From the NCBI RefSeq assembly GCF_032854445.1, contig NC_088302.1:17977338-18041337 (forward strand): a DNA stretch of 64,000 nucleotides, given 5' to 3'. The notes under the pieces are model-generated. The model was not told the origin of the DNA and ran no database searches. It worked only from the letters and a program-made list of their open reading frames with translations. Below are positions 1 through 13,005 of the stretch, one piece after another (within the stretch, counting starts at the first letter, position 1; every line of letters starts with the position of its first letter). A program made the translations under genes and the position numbers. This stretch comes from Liolophura sinensis. Its lineage: Eukaryota; Mollusca; Polyplacophora; Chitonida; Chitonidae.

Positions 1-2800
1 TAAGCATTTGCTGGTGGATATGAGAACTCAATTAGGAATTTTAGTGAGATTTCCACTACAGCCCATAGCAGTGTGTGTTTTTTTTTTTCCTGCTACTGTT
101 GGGATATTATTTTTTTTGTATCTTAATGCAATCTTGAGAGACTGCAGAGCTCATTATCATGTTGATTTGTAACTTACAAGATGGTGAAAACAGTCTTGCA
201 CTGTAAAGTATCTAGGGCTCATTTAAATCCTAAATACCCATCCTGAGATTCGCGAATTGAAACCAAGCTCACAGAACAGTGACACCAAGTGAATGTTTGC
301 AAAAATCTTGGAAGACTGTGCTAAATCAGCCGGAAAAGCATGTCGGTTATTTACAATGTGTGCAATTTTCCACAAGATGGTAACAGACCTTAGCCGTTGA
401 TGTCATTACATGGAAACAGCCTTAATAATCAAACGGAGAAAAACTTCTTTTCTGCAAAGTCTGAAATGATCATGATTACCCTGCCAGATGTCACAAAAGC
501 TATGACATTTCCACTTTACTTCCCCGTTTAAGATCTAAAACCAAAGATCTGAGAAAAAAAGAAAATGAATTTTTTCTTCTCAGAAAAAAAATTTTCTAAT
601 TTTAAATTACTGGAGTAATAAAGAGTTGGAATAAAAACTGTAGAAATACAAACAAATTCAAATCAACAGAAGATAATAATGTAAAACAAGCATAAGGCCA
701 TAACATGTGAATGCTACTACCTTGTATTTATGGTTGGACAAACTGTATTCCTGCCTATTTGAGTCTCTTGGTTCTGTAAAATTCTTAAGCAACAAAAGCT
801 GGAAGAATAAATATTATTTAGTGTAACTATGAAAAAGCCGTAGAATATACATGACGCTTCTTTAAACGTGTGGTCGAACAAGTTGTGGTCTGGCATATAT
901 TTAGTTTGGTACTTAATCTTCCTGTCAAATTCTTCTAGTCACCTGTTTTCTCTTCACCACTCTTACATCCAAGAAAATAACTGCTCATTGTGACTTTTAC
1001 ATTGGATAATTATAAACAAAATTTGGCATTAGTTTTTCAAGGCAGTTGTTTTAGGCACACTGTCTGTGGCCACCTCAATTAAGCAGATTCTGTTATCTCT
1101 CAAGCCATCTCTGTTAACATCTAACATGACTATGCAGACAACTTTTGCCCATGGTGTATAAAAATGGCAGCCTAGGCCACTCAAAAGATGCGTTTGTCAC
1201 TTCTAATTCGTAGAAAAACTCAATCTTTCCGCATCTTTGGCCAATGAGCCTTTTTTCCCTGTTATTTTTCTTGGCAGCATTTCCTATCTACAACACAATC
1301 ATAAGGGTGAGTTGAGCTGAGGTACCTGCATTTGCTACACTGTTGAAAACTTAAGATAGATCTATTGTCAGTAGTTCTGCATCAAGTGCCTGACCAGACG
1401 AAATAAAGAAGCCACAAAGAAACAGATATTATATGTTCTGACAGACCACAGGATTTTTCTATTTTGATAGGACTGCTGTGCCCTCCAACCTCTGTGGGAT
1501 GAGTTATGAGGATTGTCTTTAGTACCCTAAGGAAATATGACGAACTGAATTTCACCTAAACTTTAGCTTTTTTTAAAGTGACGCATTTTGCTCGATACTG
1601 ATGACTTCATCACCCTTCTATGTGTATGGCCACTTGGGAGTTTTTTGTGAAGTTTAATTAATTTCTGACCAGAACAACTTAACGTCTGGCTTCAGAAATA
1701 TCATTTTTAAGCCTTTGTCTGCTTCCAAAAGGCAGAACAAACTTTAGGTGAAATACAGCAGCGGAGAGGTAGGTGTGGAGGAGTGGGGGGGGGGGGGGGG
1801 GGGATGGTCCTGAGTTGGATATTAGAAGAGGGGGTGGATTCCTCTTTTAAACATCTCTGTACTGAATATAATAAAGGACACTACTGTTCAGAATTGCAGA
1901 GCATGCTGAGAACAAGAGCCTGTGAGAAGTTACGTTTCATTGTGACACAAAGCGGCAAACAGGCCTCTTAGAGAGGCTTTCATGGAACTTGTGGTAATCT
2001 GTGTTGGAGAGTTTTCCGTGACCTGATGGTGGGGGCTGGCTTAGCACAGCCTGTCTCTAATATCCAGGGTTATATCAGCGGCAGCTGGTCCCCTCCACAC
2101 CCTTGACTCCACAACCTCTGTCCCCCAGCCCTCTCACTAACCACCACCACACACAGCCATCATTAGCCCAGCTACTTAACATGCACAGTAAATTAAAAAT
2201 TACGACTGATGCAAAAATACCTGTCCAACATAAATCATGCTTCCATTACATACTCCCATTAACTCATGTTAGTTCCCATGTCTAAGCTTTACCTAAGCTT
2301 TTCCTTCGCCCTCATCACTCAGAACAAGTACAGATACTTAACCCTACAGAATTAACAAACTGACAACTTTTGCTTTCCGCAAGGTTTAACGTTACCTGCA
2401 AAAGTACTTCATGTGCATGTAGTTGAAATAGAATCTTAAAACTTGCTCCCAATCAACAGCAGAAGAACTGATAAGACTGCATTTTGTACTCAGATAAAAA
2501 TTTTGTGTAATTCACTGTACAACAGTGGTAAAAATTGTGTGTGTGCATACAAGGTAATGGAGGAACAGACTCAATGACCTTGAAAAACCTTGAAAAACTA
2601 GGTCAGAGTCAATGACCCTGAAAAAGAAGTGCAGATCAGTGAAAAAAATAGGGTTCTACTACATGACTAGATGCACATTTGGAGCATGGTTGATGAGACT
2701 TTGATTAAAAGTTCAAGAGCGAGCTTTTCGTAGAACATAACTTAAATGTTTGATGACCTTGGAAAAAATTAGTCAAGCTGGCCACAAATGAATAGGATTC
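1..2800. other. ARID3-family intron, no recognised element
   Basis: This A+T-rich sequence lies downstream, in the minus orientation, of the last visible ARID3-family exon, so it is most simply read as part of a long intron. I see no exon with ARID similarity, no RNA gene and no recognised transposon. A 19-base G run at 1785-1803 and a short direct repeat around 2568-2630 (AATGACC plus TTGAAAAA) are the only simple features. Open frames here are short and have no recognisable protein character. Confidence 0.5.
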
Positions 2801-2819
2801 TTCCAAATGCGTTTGAGTA

Positions 2820-4490
2820 CATACGACATAAATTTGGCACACATGTACAGTACACATGTTCATTTGTAACCTAGGCTGTCCAGGTGACACTTCAGAACAT
2901 AACTAGATACAGTATACAGTATATGTTACTAGTAACACAGGCTGTATAGGTGATACTTTAGCAAACAGCTTACAGTACATGCAATGTATGCGTTCATTAA
3001 TACAGTAACAGACGCTGTAAAAGAGACACTTCAGAACAGAACATACGGTACCTAAATTCACTGGCAAATGAGGCAGCACAGGTGACACTTGACCACGAGC
3101 TACAGCATATAAATATGATCATCAATTCGGTAACTAAGGCGGCACAGGTGACACTTGACCACAGGCTACAGTATATATATATGTTCATTAATTCAGTAAC
3201 TAAGGCTGCACAGGTGACACTTGACCACAGGCTACAGTATATATATATGTTCATTAATTCAGTAACTAAGGCTGCACAGGTGACACTTGACCACGAGCTA
3301 CAGCATATACATATGTTCATTAATTCGGTAACTAAGGCGGCACAGGTGACACTTGACCACAGGCTACAGTACATATATATGTTCATTAATTCAGTAACTA
3401 AGGCTGCACAGGTGACACTTGACCACAGGCTACAGTATATATATATATGTTCATTAATCCGGTATTTAAGGCTGCACAGGTGACACTTGACCACAGGCTA
3501 CAGTATATATATGTTCATTAATCCGGTAACTAAGGCTGCACAGGTGACACTTGACCACAGGCTACAGTATATATATATGTTCATTAATCCGGTAACTAAG
3601 GCTGCACAGGTGACACTTGACCACAGGCTACAGTATATATATATGTTCATTAATCCGGTAACTAAGGCTGCACAGGTGACACTTGACCACAGGCTACAGT
3701 ATATATATGTTCATTAATCCGGTAACTAAGGCTGCACAGGTGACACTTGACCACAGGCTACAGTATATATATGTTCATTAATCCGGTAACTAAGGCTGCA
3801 CAGGTGACACTTGACCACAGGCTACAGTATATATATGTTCATTAATCCGGTAACTAAGGCTGCACAGGTGACACTTGACCACAGGCTACAGTATATATAT
3901 GTTCATTAATCCGGTAACTAAGGCTGCACAGGTGACACTTGACCACAGGCTACAGTATATATATGTTCATTAATCCGGTAACTAAGGCTGCACAGGTGAC
4001 ATTTCAGCACAAAGGTCATAGTATATACATGTACATGTGCTCATTGATATGATAACCAAGACTGCACAAGAGACACTTCCGCACAGCAATTACAGTATAT
4101 ACCGTATATGTTCATTAGTAATTGCATAACTGTATACTGTAATACAGTATACATGTTCATTAGTGACTGAGGCTATAAAGGAGACACTTACAGAGCTTAC
4201 AGTATATACCGTATATGTTCACTGGTAACTGTATACTGTATTACGGTATATGTTCTTTGTAACTGAGTAACTGTACACTATAATACAGTATATCTTCATT
4301 GGTAACTGAGTAACTGTATGTACACTGTAGTACAGTATACGTTCATCAGTGACTGAGGCTGTACTGGTGTCACTTTAGCACAGAGCTTACAGTATATACT
4401 GTATATAGTCATTAGTAACTGAATAACTGTACACTGTAATACAGTATAAGTTCATCAGTAACATGCAGTACAGGAGACACTTCAGCATGT
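2820..4490. repeat. Minisatellite, ~63-68 bp unit, homogenised core with diverged flanks
   Basis: The core at about 3078-4003 contains roughly 14 copies of a 63-68 bp unit built around GTGACACTTGACCAC, a CTACAGTATATATATG segment and TTCATTAAT(C/T)CGGTAACTAAGG. Unit length varies through the number of TA steps. On both sides (2820-3077 and 4004-4490) the same unit continues in much more diverged form, with GAGACACTTCAGCAC variants. The frames that are open on both strands at 3000-3700 exist because some units are 66 bp long; the same segment reads open forward and reverse, so I do not call a protein. Confidence 0.9.
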
Positions 4491-4499
4491 AGAGCTGTG

Positions 4500-6800
4500 C
4501 ATGATTATTTAACGTCCCTTCATAATGTGGCAGTATTGTTATCGGCAACAATTGATTGATTTGCCTTGTTTATTAATCTCTTTTATCTTAATCCGACTGT
4601 AATGCAATAAGAATCAATGTCTCCAATTATCTGACAGAGAGATGAATATGCGTGGCCACGTTTCCCTACTGCACGCCTCTAACATTGATTCTCAGGCCTT
4701 GATAAAAAGATCAAATATTTTTATAACAGTATTTAATGTCGATGTGCTTCAGCAATCTCTACAGGAATGAAATTACCATGATACCTGAGATCTCCAATAG
4801 AAAACCGTCCACTTGCGTTAGTCCGTGTGTATATATATATGACTGGTCACAGTCATAAAACAATAGTTCTTGGTTATTCAATGTCAACACAAACTACTAC
4901 AGTATGGATTGAGTGTGTTCAAGGTAACAGGTAAATCTGGTGGGTTAATTGTTACATGTATCTATTCAGCTTAGTTCAAGGTAGTGTTCGTATTACGATA
5001 GCACTAAAAAAAATGACAAAGACAAATTTGTGCCCAAATGGCAGCAGCTTTTGAAACCGTCGATCTCAAAGATTCAAGGTGTACCTAATTGTTTTCTGTT
5101 TTCAAAACTACTGACACACCCGCAAAATGTCACAGTGAAAGATTGGATATGTTGTGTTAAGATCATGCAGATTTGAAACAATTCTCACTTCTCTCACCTC
5201 AGTCAACAAGTAAATGTTTTATGTTGTGGAGAAACAAGAAGACTCTTAAGTTACAAACTCTTTGAAATTTTCTCCAAAGATCAATAAAGCTACAATTGAA
5301 CATCAAATAGTTTAGCCCTTTGTTGGTTTTCTGAACGCTGTGCTTCTGAAGATATGTCCATAAATCCCCAATCATAAAATGTAATTCAGCACACCTGGTC
5401 AGTGTGGAGCAATGTCAACAATATGTAGCTTATTACAGCTTAACCACAGGCAGGTGAGAAGGAAGTCTGCAGGGGTCTGACCTTGTTTTTTTCCTCAGTT
5501 GAGATTTGGTTCTTCTAAGCAAATACCAGAAAAACAACAAGTAAATAAACAGTTGAAAGAACAAGAAGATAATGAGCTTTACCCAGGCTTGAATTAGACT
5601 TACAATATTTGGCATTGTGATGGATTTATAGATTATGGAGTTTTAACAACGACTGACAAAAACTCTGCAATCAGGTAGGGAGATGTACCTGGGATCGGAT
5701 CAAGGAATGTCGGCCTATCAAAATTGGTGTCCGCTTCTAAGGTGCAGTGCATCGTGTTGCACAATGCCCATGGGAGAAATCAAAGGAATTTCCCTTGATC
5801 CTTTCCGATAATTCACACTCCATTAAAATACTAGGGGTTTTCTCGTGTCCGCGTCAAATGACAGGAATATTCTCAAGTACCAGGTGTAAGAATGGAGGAA
5901 TTTACCACCTGGATTAGGACCCTTAGTTTTTAAAGACGTTAAAGATTTCCATCGGTGGAGCAGGGAGTTGGACGATGCTCAAGGCTTTCTTTGTCTCTGA
6001 CGTGGTCTATGTGCACTCCGCTCAGCACCCCTGAACTGAAGGCAAACAACAAGCTTGCGCATTTGTTGATTTAGGACAAAATAAAAACATTGGACAAATA
6101 CCTTACTTCTTGTTGATCACAATTTGATCATAGCGCGATTCAAGGTTCGTCACCGTCCCTTGGATCAGCTGGGATTTCTCACCAAGATAACTCGACGGCT
6201 GGGTGGAATTCTTCGAATTCATCATGCTTATAAGGATTCACCCAGGCATCCAAGCGTTTCCAGGAAATATTCAGCCCATCGCTCATCTAGCCTAATTTAA
6301 CCCAGCAGCACAAAAACAAAGTTTGGACGACACACAACTTGTTGGATCGCAACATATTTGAGAGCTCTTTTAAATTTGCAGAACTATTAAGGCAATTGTT
6401 TGGCACCTGCACTGGTCCTGCGTCAGTGCAGTCAACTCTTTTGCCAGAGATGTCGAGAATTCCAGCCCAAATACAGCTCAATATTAATGTTATCTCTGGC
6501 TTGAATTAAATAACCAAACAAAACACAGGCCCTATATGATAGAGTCAGACGTTCGAAATGCCTAGACTTGAGAATTCAACTTTGATCATGTAATTGTACA
6601 CAGATCATATTTAACTACTTCTTTCAACATTTCACCCGATACAAGTGACTTTTATGACAGGATTAAAACAATGATTAGAAGAAAAAAACATTACAACAAA
6701 TAAGCCTCTCTTCTCAAATACTTTCTGAGTTAAAACAGATATGTTTGAAAACTGAATAAATGCACTCTATCCAAAGCATCTGTTTTCACTGATGTCTAAA
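4500..6800. other. Intronic sequence with a moderately complex stretch at 5640-6480
   Basis: No gene or transposon was recognised. The part at 5640-6480 is less A+T-biased and more complex than its neighbours, has no simple repeats and resembles no other sequence in the window. It could be a conserved non-coding element of the ARID3-family gene or an unrecognised old repeat. Cross-species alignment would be needed to decide. Confidence 0.3.
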
Positions 6801-7012
6801 CAAAAGAGCATTTCTGGAGGCAAATAAATGTCATGAGATATTTCTTCTGGTGCTAAAATTAACATTTTCCCAGTAGGGTATCATCCTACCTGTTCAAAAA
6901 CCTCTCAAAGCACCTTTTCTAAAAACTAGGGAACTCCCAGAATCTGGAAAAATGAGCAACTTAGTCACGGATGAGATTTTAGATCATTTAGGGTATTTTC
7001 CTAAATGGAGGA
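6800..7012 (+). repeat. Dispersed repeat family D, copy 1
   Basis: This ~200-bp stretch recurs elsewhere in the window at about 37745-37890, 42365-42470 (inverted), 52985-53095 and 56460-56655. Shared blocks are a GAGGCAAATAA motif, a TTACATTTTCCC-like block, a TATCATCCTA block, a CAAAGCACCT block and an ATGAGCAACTT...GGTCATTTAGGGTA-like 3' part. No terminal inverted repeats or coding potential were seen. It is probably a non-autonomous mobile element, but the class is unknown. Confidence 0.6.
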
Positions 7013-9254
7013 GGCAAAAACCTGGTCATATTCTGTCTTATTAGTAAACTGGAAATACATGTACATTGACTTAACACTCATGAACTCGACTACTAGCATA
7101 ACACAATATCATGCTTAAACTTCATATACACTTACACCAATTCTTCAACATATTCAACCACACTAGGACCAATATACTGAAACATTTTGAGAGAACTAAG
7201 GGGTGAGTGAAATAGCGTTACTTTCTCAATAATTGTAAGCATAACTCCCCCCCCCACCCCCACCCACTCACCAAACTGAAAAAGTGCTTTAGAGGTCGAA
7301 AGGTTGAAGTACATCATGTAATATAGGAGAGTTTAATGCAGTATTGAGAATGGAAAGAATTCTTCACTTATACGGCACTGGTAAAGCAAACTCATCCATT
7401 TCAAAATTTTTAAACTGAATGAAATATTTTTTCCACGTGAAAAAATAAAAGCAGTTAAACGCTGTAACTGTTACCCTGACTGATCTGTGTAAATTTTAAC
7501 TCATGTTCACTGTATTTTCCTACACAGAAGAACCAATGTTGAAAAGCCACTAAATGTACACATATCTGCAATAAACTTGCCACATGTACAAACAGCTCCT
7601 TGGATTGTCTCTCTTAAGTTTAGGACCCCCCCCCCCCCCCCTCCATAGGGATCTTCCCAGCTGTACCATACAGGGGGGAGACACTAACCTAAGCTGACAT
7701 GCAACAGATGCCCACAGAAAATTGATGATGGCCAAATTCTGGACTAATCTGTCCGAATCTAAACTGATAAGACAATGTGGTCATTCTGTATTAGTGGTGG
7801 TCATCACTGCTCTTCACTGACCAAACCCCATCTGACCAGTTCAGCCAGAGGTGTGGAAATTCCCTACCAGAACTGACCAGTCTAATTTGACCATGTCAAT
7901 GCAATGAACCATTTGTTTACAACTATGGGTAACTGGAAGCCATCTTCACTCATCTGATTATACAACAGTTTTGGCTGAGGCCTGCAAATTGTGGTATCTT
8001 GTCTCTGCATCATCATCTTTTAATTTGACCCTTTGCTGACCCCTGTGAAGAACACATGCTTGTGCCATGTTACCATCACATTCCATTAAACTTTATTTCT
8101 AATCAGCTTGGGATAAGATAAATATAAAGCAGATAAAGCAGATGCACAGAAAGTTGCCTATCTATGAATTATGACCTCTGTGTTAGACTTAAAAAGTTAG
8201 ACAAAACTTTTCAGTTAAATACATGTATTGTATAAATAAAGTATACCAGTATTTTCTTAATTTAAACTTCAGATATTCTGCCTTATAAGCTATAAAAAAA
8301 TGTTGGATCAGGCCAAAAGAAGTTGTGAAAATCTCAAATTTTAATAAGAGTGATCAGAATTAAACATCTGAGCTGAGTTTTGGCTAAAAATTGACCAAGA
8401 TTTTAAATGAAATCTGATTGCCTCAGCAAAACACAAAATAGTGCTGATTCAATGAATTAGTACAAAATTAACCTACATATGCCACAACTTAAATTAGTTT
8501 CCCTCATAAGCATCATGCATTTGCAAATATCAATCTCTTATAATCTTAACTGACTAGTTTGGTAGTTTTGTCGGTGGCAGAAGATGCGTTTTGCCGGAGC
8601 AATTACATAATACTTGTAGCTGTGCTCTAATACAAAGATGACAATTAACCAATAAGAAATTTGAACATACTGGAAATTATGAGAATGGAAGTGATTTTGG
8701 TGAAAATGATTTCTCCAGTACATTCATATTTGGTAAATAAATTTATGACAGGCTGACTTTAAATTACATGTAACATTATTGAGGATCTAAGTGCTTCACC
8801 AAAAAGTGGCAAATGCACATATCATCCTCTGTTTGTTATGAGCCAGGGCAGCTGAATGAGCAAGACCTTTAACAGCTTCTCTCTGTTTAATCTGAATCAG
8901 CTGATGGGTCATCACCATCAATGTACCTCTGCCCTGGCTCCTTATGGGAACTGCAATTAACCTTGATCAAGCTTTGATCAAGAGGCTGTATCACTTTACC
9001 AGAGATCATTCCTGACTGGGTGTTTACAGACTGGGGGGGTTTGTTTGGGTCTGATGGTCAGTACAGGAGTCATATTTCCCCAACAAGGCCTTCAATGAAC
9101 TGGTCAGCAGGGCTCTATGATGGCCTGATAACAGCACCCTCTGTCAGAGAGTCTTCAGGCGAGATGATGAGAAGAGACATAACACCCTACCCCATCAACA
9201 CAGTGTATCCCTGAACCTTGATCAACAGTACTACAAGATACCCCTTCCCCCTTC

Positions 9255-9285
<31 letters not shown>

Positions 9286-12050
9286 GCCCCCCTTCCACAC
9301 ACAGACACACACACACACACATGCCCCCCTCCCCCCCCCCCCCCCCAAAAAAAAATATCAGTACACCTGGATTCTAGTTACCATGGAACCTTAGTGTACA
9401 CCTACATGTTACTCTGCACATCATATGGATCTCTGTTCCAGTAATCACCATTCCATATCTACACATCTAACTGTTCATGCCATAACCCATTCCACACCAA
9501 TCATACACCTTTCACCTATACCTCATTTCAGACTTCTTCAGTTTGCCAGGAAGCCTTAAACTCCAACTTCCTTACATAAATTGGATAAAAGTGAAAATTT
9601 TGAAGGATTCAAATTTGTGAAAACAAAAGGTATTCAAAGGTAATCACAAAAAAGTGATTAAACTTACAGAAATAACAAATCACCATGTAAACTTTTATAA
9701 TTTGACACGAGACACTAGTATAGTATGTTTATTTATTATGACGTTTATTTCATATACAGGCTCTCCAAATGCTTATCATCTACCCCTTCCCCAAACCCGA
9801 TTCTTTGTAGTCCCTCAATCTCTTGAGGAATTTTCAATGGTCACACTTATGGTCATGCCTTATCTTTCTTAAATTTCTTCACAGCAGCCATTCTAAATCT
9901 CCTTACCCACATTCTTCCTCTCAAGGGTCTTAGCCTTACCCCCTACATCTAACCATCACCCTTCATTCTCCCTCAATTCTCTTCTCCTATAAATCCACTT
10001 AAAATCCCTTGCTACTGACCACTACCCCCTGCCTCTGCCCTGCTAGACCCACCCCAGATGGGCACATGCCCACTTTTCACATCTCCCTCACACCCTCCAC
10101 TGATTAATCATCCCCTCCTGAACCCCCAGTAGCACTTAGTCAAACTGTGACAGAAGTTCCGTGTAACTCCCTGTTTAACCCCCTACTAGACTCTCCATAT
10201 ACACCCCACCCCCCACCCTCCACCCTCCACCCCCACACCTCAAATAGCTGGACAGGCCTTTGCAGAATGAGCTTGTCACATCTCACACTGTATCAAACAG
10301 ATATCATTCAGATATCAACAGAAGGTCATCTAGAGAAAGCTAACAGGCCAACAGAAGCATGTAAATGTAACCAAAATTTGTTATGGAAAAGCCTGGTCTA
10401 CCATCTAGTTTCCATCTTAATAGTAACTCCATGTAACAATGAAACAATGAAAATAACGACATACATTTCACGACAGAAAGAATTAGATAGAAAAAGTGAA
10501 GATGGAAATTGATTGAGAAAAGTAAGTTTTAGGTTTTTTTTTTTTATTCATATAACAATGGAACAGGAAGGCCAGGGCAGGAGATGAACTCCCTAGCTCA
10601 GATAAATTACAATTCTGAATCTAAAAGTATAATCCTTCCTCAAAGAGCATATTAGCTAAAGCTGTTACATGTAACACGACATAAAACAAAACAAGTCCTG
10701 ATTGATTGTTTGGATGCAAATTTTCAATTTAATGTTAAGATAAAATATTTCTTATATTGGCAGGTAATTTAATATAAGCATACCGCTCCTTGAAGAGTTT
10801 CAATCTTGAGTAAGAGGTAAAGTCAGGAGATCTATGTGTACATGTATGTGAATTACTAAAAAGAGACATCATTTTTATAGCATTACAGCCATTTAAAAGT
10901 GCATGAAAGTATAGGTATGGAAATTAACGATGACTTTGATGACATCTTTTTCGTGTTTAATGAGGTAAAGGGATATTTCGTCTGTTTAAAGGGCATTTTT
11001 AACCAGGGTTCCTTGCTACTTTATGGGGAGAGATCCTAGCCTCTGCTCCTGAGTGTTCCTTTACTCTGTGGACATATAAAACTCTGGCTAAGCAAATTGG
11101 CTGGGCCTGATGACAGCAGACTTCAGTATCACCCCAATCTGCTTCTAGGGCCCATGGCACTGTCAACATCACAACCTCTGCTGCAGGCACGCAAGTATTT
11201 ATGGTAGTCAGTAAAGCAGAGCATAAAAACTTGTCATGTACCTTGTGTGGCAGAGTTGTTTGTACTGACAGCCATGCAGGGAGAGGGGAGGGTGGTTTGA
11301 TGAGAGAAAGGGGCGCACATTAACTGCTCAAAAAACAAAACCCTCAGATATAATTTGGTACTTCTCCTGCATTTCTTGCCCAGACAAAATGACTTTGGAT
11401 TGTCAGTGGAGCGGTATTATAAACATCTGCCTTGAATAGTTCTGCAGAAAAAGGGGGTGAAATCTGTCCGCACATTTAGCCGCTTCTCTGAGTTTTGGAA
11501 GCACGCAGGAGTGCTACTGATTCCAGATATTTAGATTATGTCCGAGTTACGTTTAATGGGGAGAATTCTTGCCTGGAAACGAGAGAGCCACACTGACACC
11601 GTTTGTTGCAATTCACTGATGGATGTACGACATAAAAATATCAGGTTTCCTAATGAGTGTTTCTTTAGGGGCAGGGGAACTCTCTGGGATGTGAAGCACA
11701 CACACATACACACATATCCTTGCCCCTGGGTCTTTCTTCTACCCTTAAACCATCGGCACCTCTATCTTCCATGCCAGCTGACAACAAGGGCTGCATACGC
11801 AGCCAGTCGGCAAACAAAAGATCTTAACTGAAACCATCTGAACAGTCAAGATAATTAGAGTTGGAAAAAAAAACCCCATAATTGTGTTGATCATAGACTA
11901 GACGCACAACAAAGGCAGATACTTTTTCCATTTATCTTTCCAATGCACTATCACGGTTCTAACAGTATCTCCTGGATCATCCTTATGTCTTATAAAACCT
12001 CAATTCTACTGATGATGGAGACTGTGGTTAGCGTAATTCTTCAAACTTTT
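7013..12050. other. Intronic sequence with homopolymers and a (CA)n/poly-C tract
   Basis: This is A+T-rich intron without recognisable exons. A C run lies at 7626-7641. At 9255-9354 there are two (CA)n stretches followed by a long C run and an A run. Around 8961-8990 two TTGATCAAG/CTTTGATC words occur close together in a stretch (8880-9220) that is less A+T-rich than its surroundings. The open frame at 10147-10512 lies over pyrimidine-rich low-complexity sequence and shows no recognisable domain. Confidence 0.35.
9255..9354. repeat. Compound microsatellite (CA)n, poly-C, poly-A
   Basis: Two CA-dinucleotide stretches separated by CATGTGCCCCCCTTC are followed by a C-rich run and nine As. This is purely simple sequence with no associated gene. 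Confidence 0.9.
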
Positions 12051-12057
12051 CACATGT

Positions 12058-12240
12058 GAAAGAGCAACTTTCAGCGCAATTTATGCTCATTTTTGATCTG
12101 ATTTTGTAGACAAACCTACATTTGTTGGATTGGCCAGTTTCAGTGCCTCACAAAAAGTATAATTTATCAGTCTACACAGAATACTGCCTTCCGAACACCT
12201 TGCAGGCATGCGAAAGAGATGAAGAGTTACAGTGCCATAA
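12058..12240 (+). repeat. Dispersed repeat family E, copy 1
   Basis: About 180 bp is shared with 42690-42825, 54318-54445 and, inverted, 50885-51085. Diagnostic blocks are GAGCAACT...GCAATTTATGC, GTTGGATTGGCCA.TTTC, AAAAGTATAATTTTATCAGT, TACACAGAAT and CTTGCA..CATGCAAA...GTTGAAGAAT. No TIR or tRNA-like promoter was identified. It is probably a non-autonomous transposon or an old SINE body. Confidence 0.65.
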
Positions 12241-12731
12241 TTACATATATAAACCAGGAAAAAACAAGAGTAAGATTGCATGAAAGATTTTTTAGGAGTA
12301 GTATTCTGAACATGACCAAGTTAGTCATCTAGTCTGATTCTCAGAGTTCTATCGATCATAGAAAGATGTTTAAGGCAGGATGTTATCCTTTCTGGAGAAA
12401 TGTGGTTTTCAAATGCCAAATTTATATCTTGTGGTTTATATTTGCCTGTAAAAATACATTTTTCAATTAAACGTTTAGGACCAATATAGCATATGTATTT
12501 ATAATTATATGCTGGATCAAATTCCTTATAATTTTTCTGAATTAATCCTTAAATGCAAATTAGAAAATACGAGATGGTGTATACTGATGTATTGGGGGCA
12601 ATATCTGCGTACAAATTCATCAAGGACAGCCACAGAAATGTGCTTCATTGCAAAACACATGCTTATGGCATTTATTTTGCTGCGGTGAATTTTAATTCAT
12701 GCTCGAAACCGGTCTATTCGAGAAAAATGGA

Positions 12732-13005
12732 ATGTCTGCAATAGTATTTATATATTTATTTGATTGGTGTTTTATGCCGTACTCAAGAATATTTCACTTA
12801 TAGCATTATAGTGGGTGGAAACCGGCCAGAGCCCAGGGAAAACCTACAACCATCCGCAGGTTGCTGGTAGACCTTCCCACGTACGGCCGGAGAGAAAGCC
12901 AGCATGAGATGGATTTGAACTCACAGCGACCGCACTGGTGAGAGGCTCCTGGGTCATAGCGCGCTAACCAACTGAGCCACGGAGGCCCCTATGTCTGCAA
13001 TAGTA
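12732..13005 (-). mobile_element. SINE family A (tRNA-headed), full copy with 15-bp target-site duplication
   Basis: The element at 12747-12990 is inserted in minus orientation. Its right end, read on the minus strand, is a tRNA-like head with an A-box region TGGCTCAGTTGGTTAGCG and a B-box-like GAGTTCAAATCC. The body carries CTGCCAGCAACCTGCGG-like and GGTTTCCACCCACTATAATG-like blocks, and the tail is an A-rich (AAATA)n tract. It is flanked by a perfect 15-bp direct repeat, ATGTCTGCAATAGTA (12732-12746 and 12991-13005), the mark of target-primed retrotransposition. It is non-coding and depends on a LINE partner. Other copies are at 26.58, 33.02, 33.38, 36.50, 50.40, 54.45 and 54.88 kb. Confidence 0.9.

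Noticed and set aside
3000-3717. Both-strand open frames of 76-165 codons as genes
   Set aside because: They read the same ~66-bp minisatellite forward and backward.
10147-10512. 121-codon open frame as a gene
   Set aside because: It begins in pyrimidine-rich low-complexity sequence within an intron, has no domain and no splice or promoter support.
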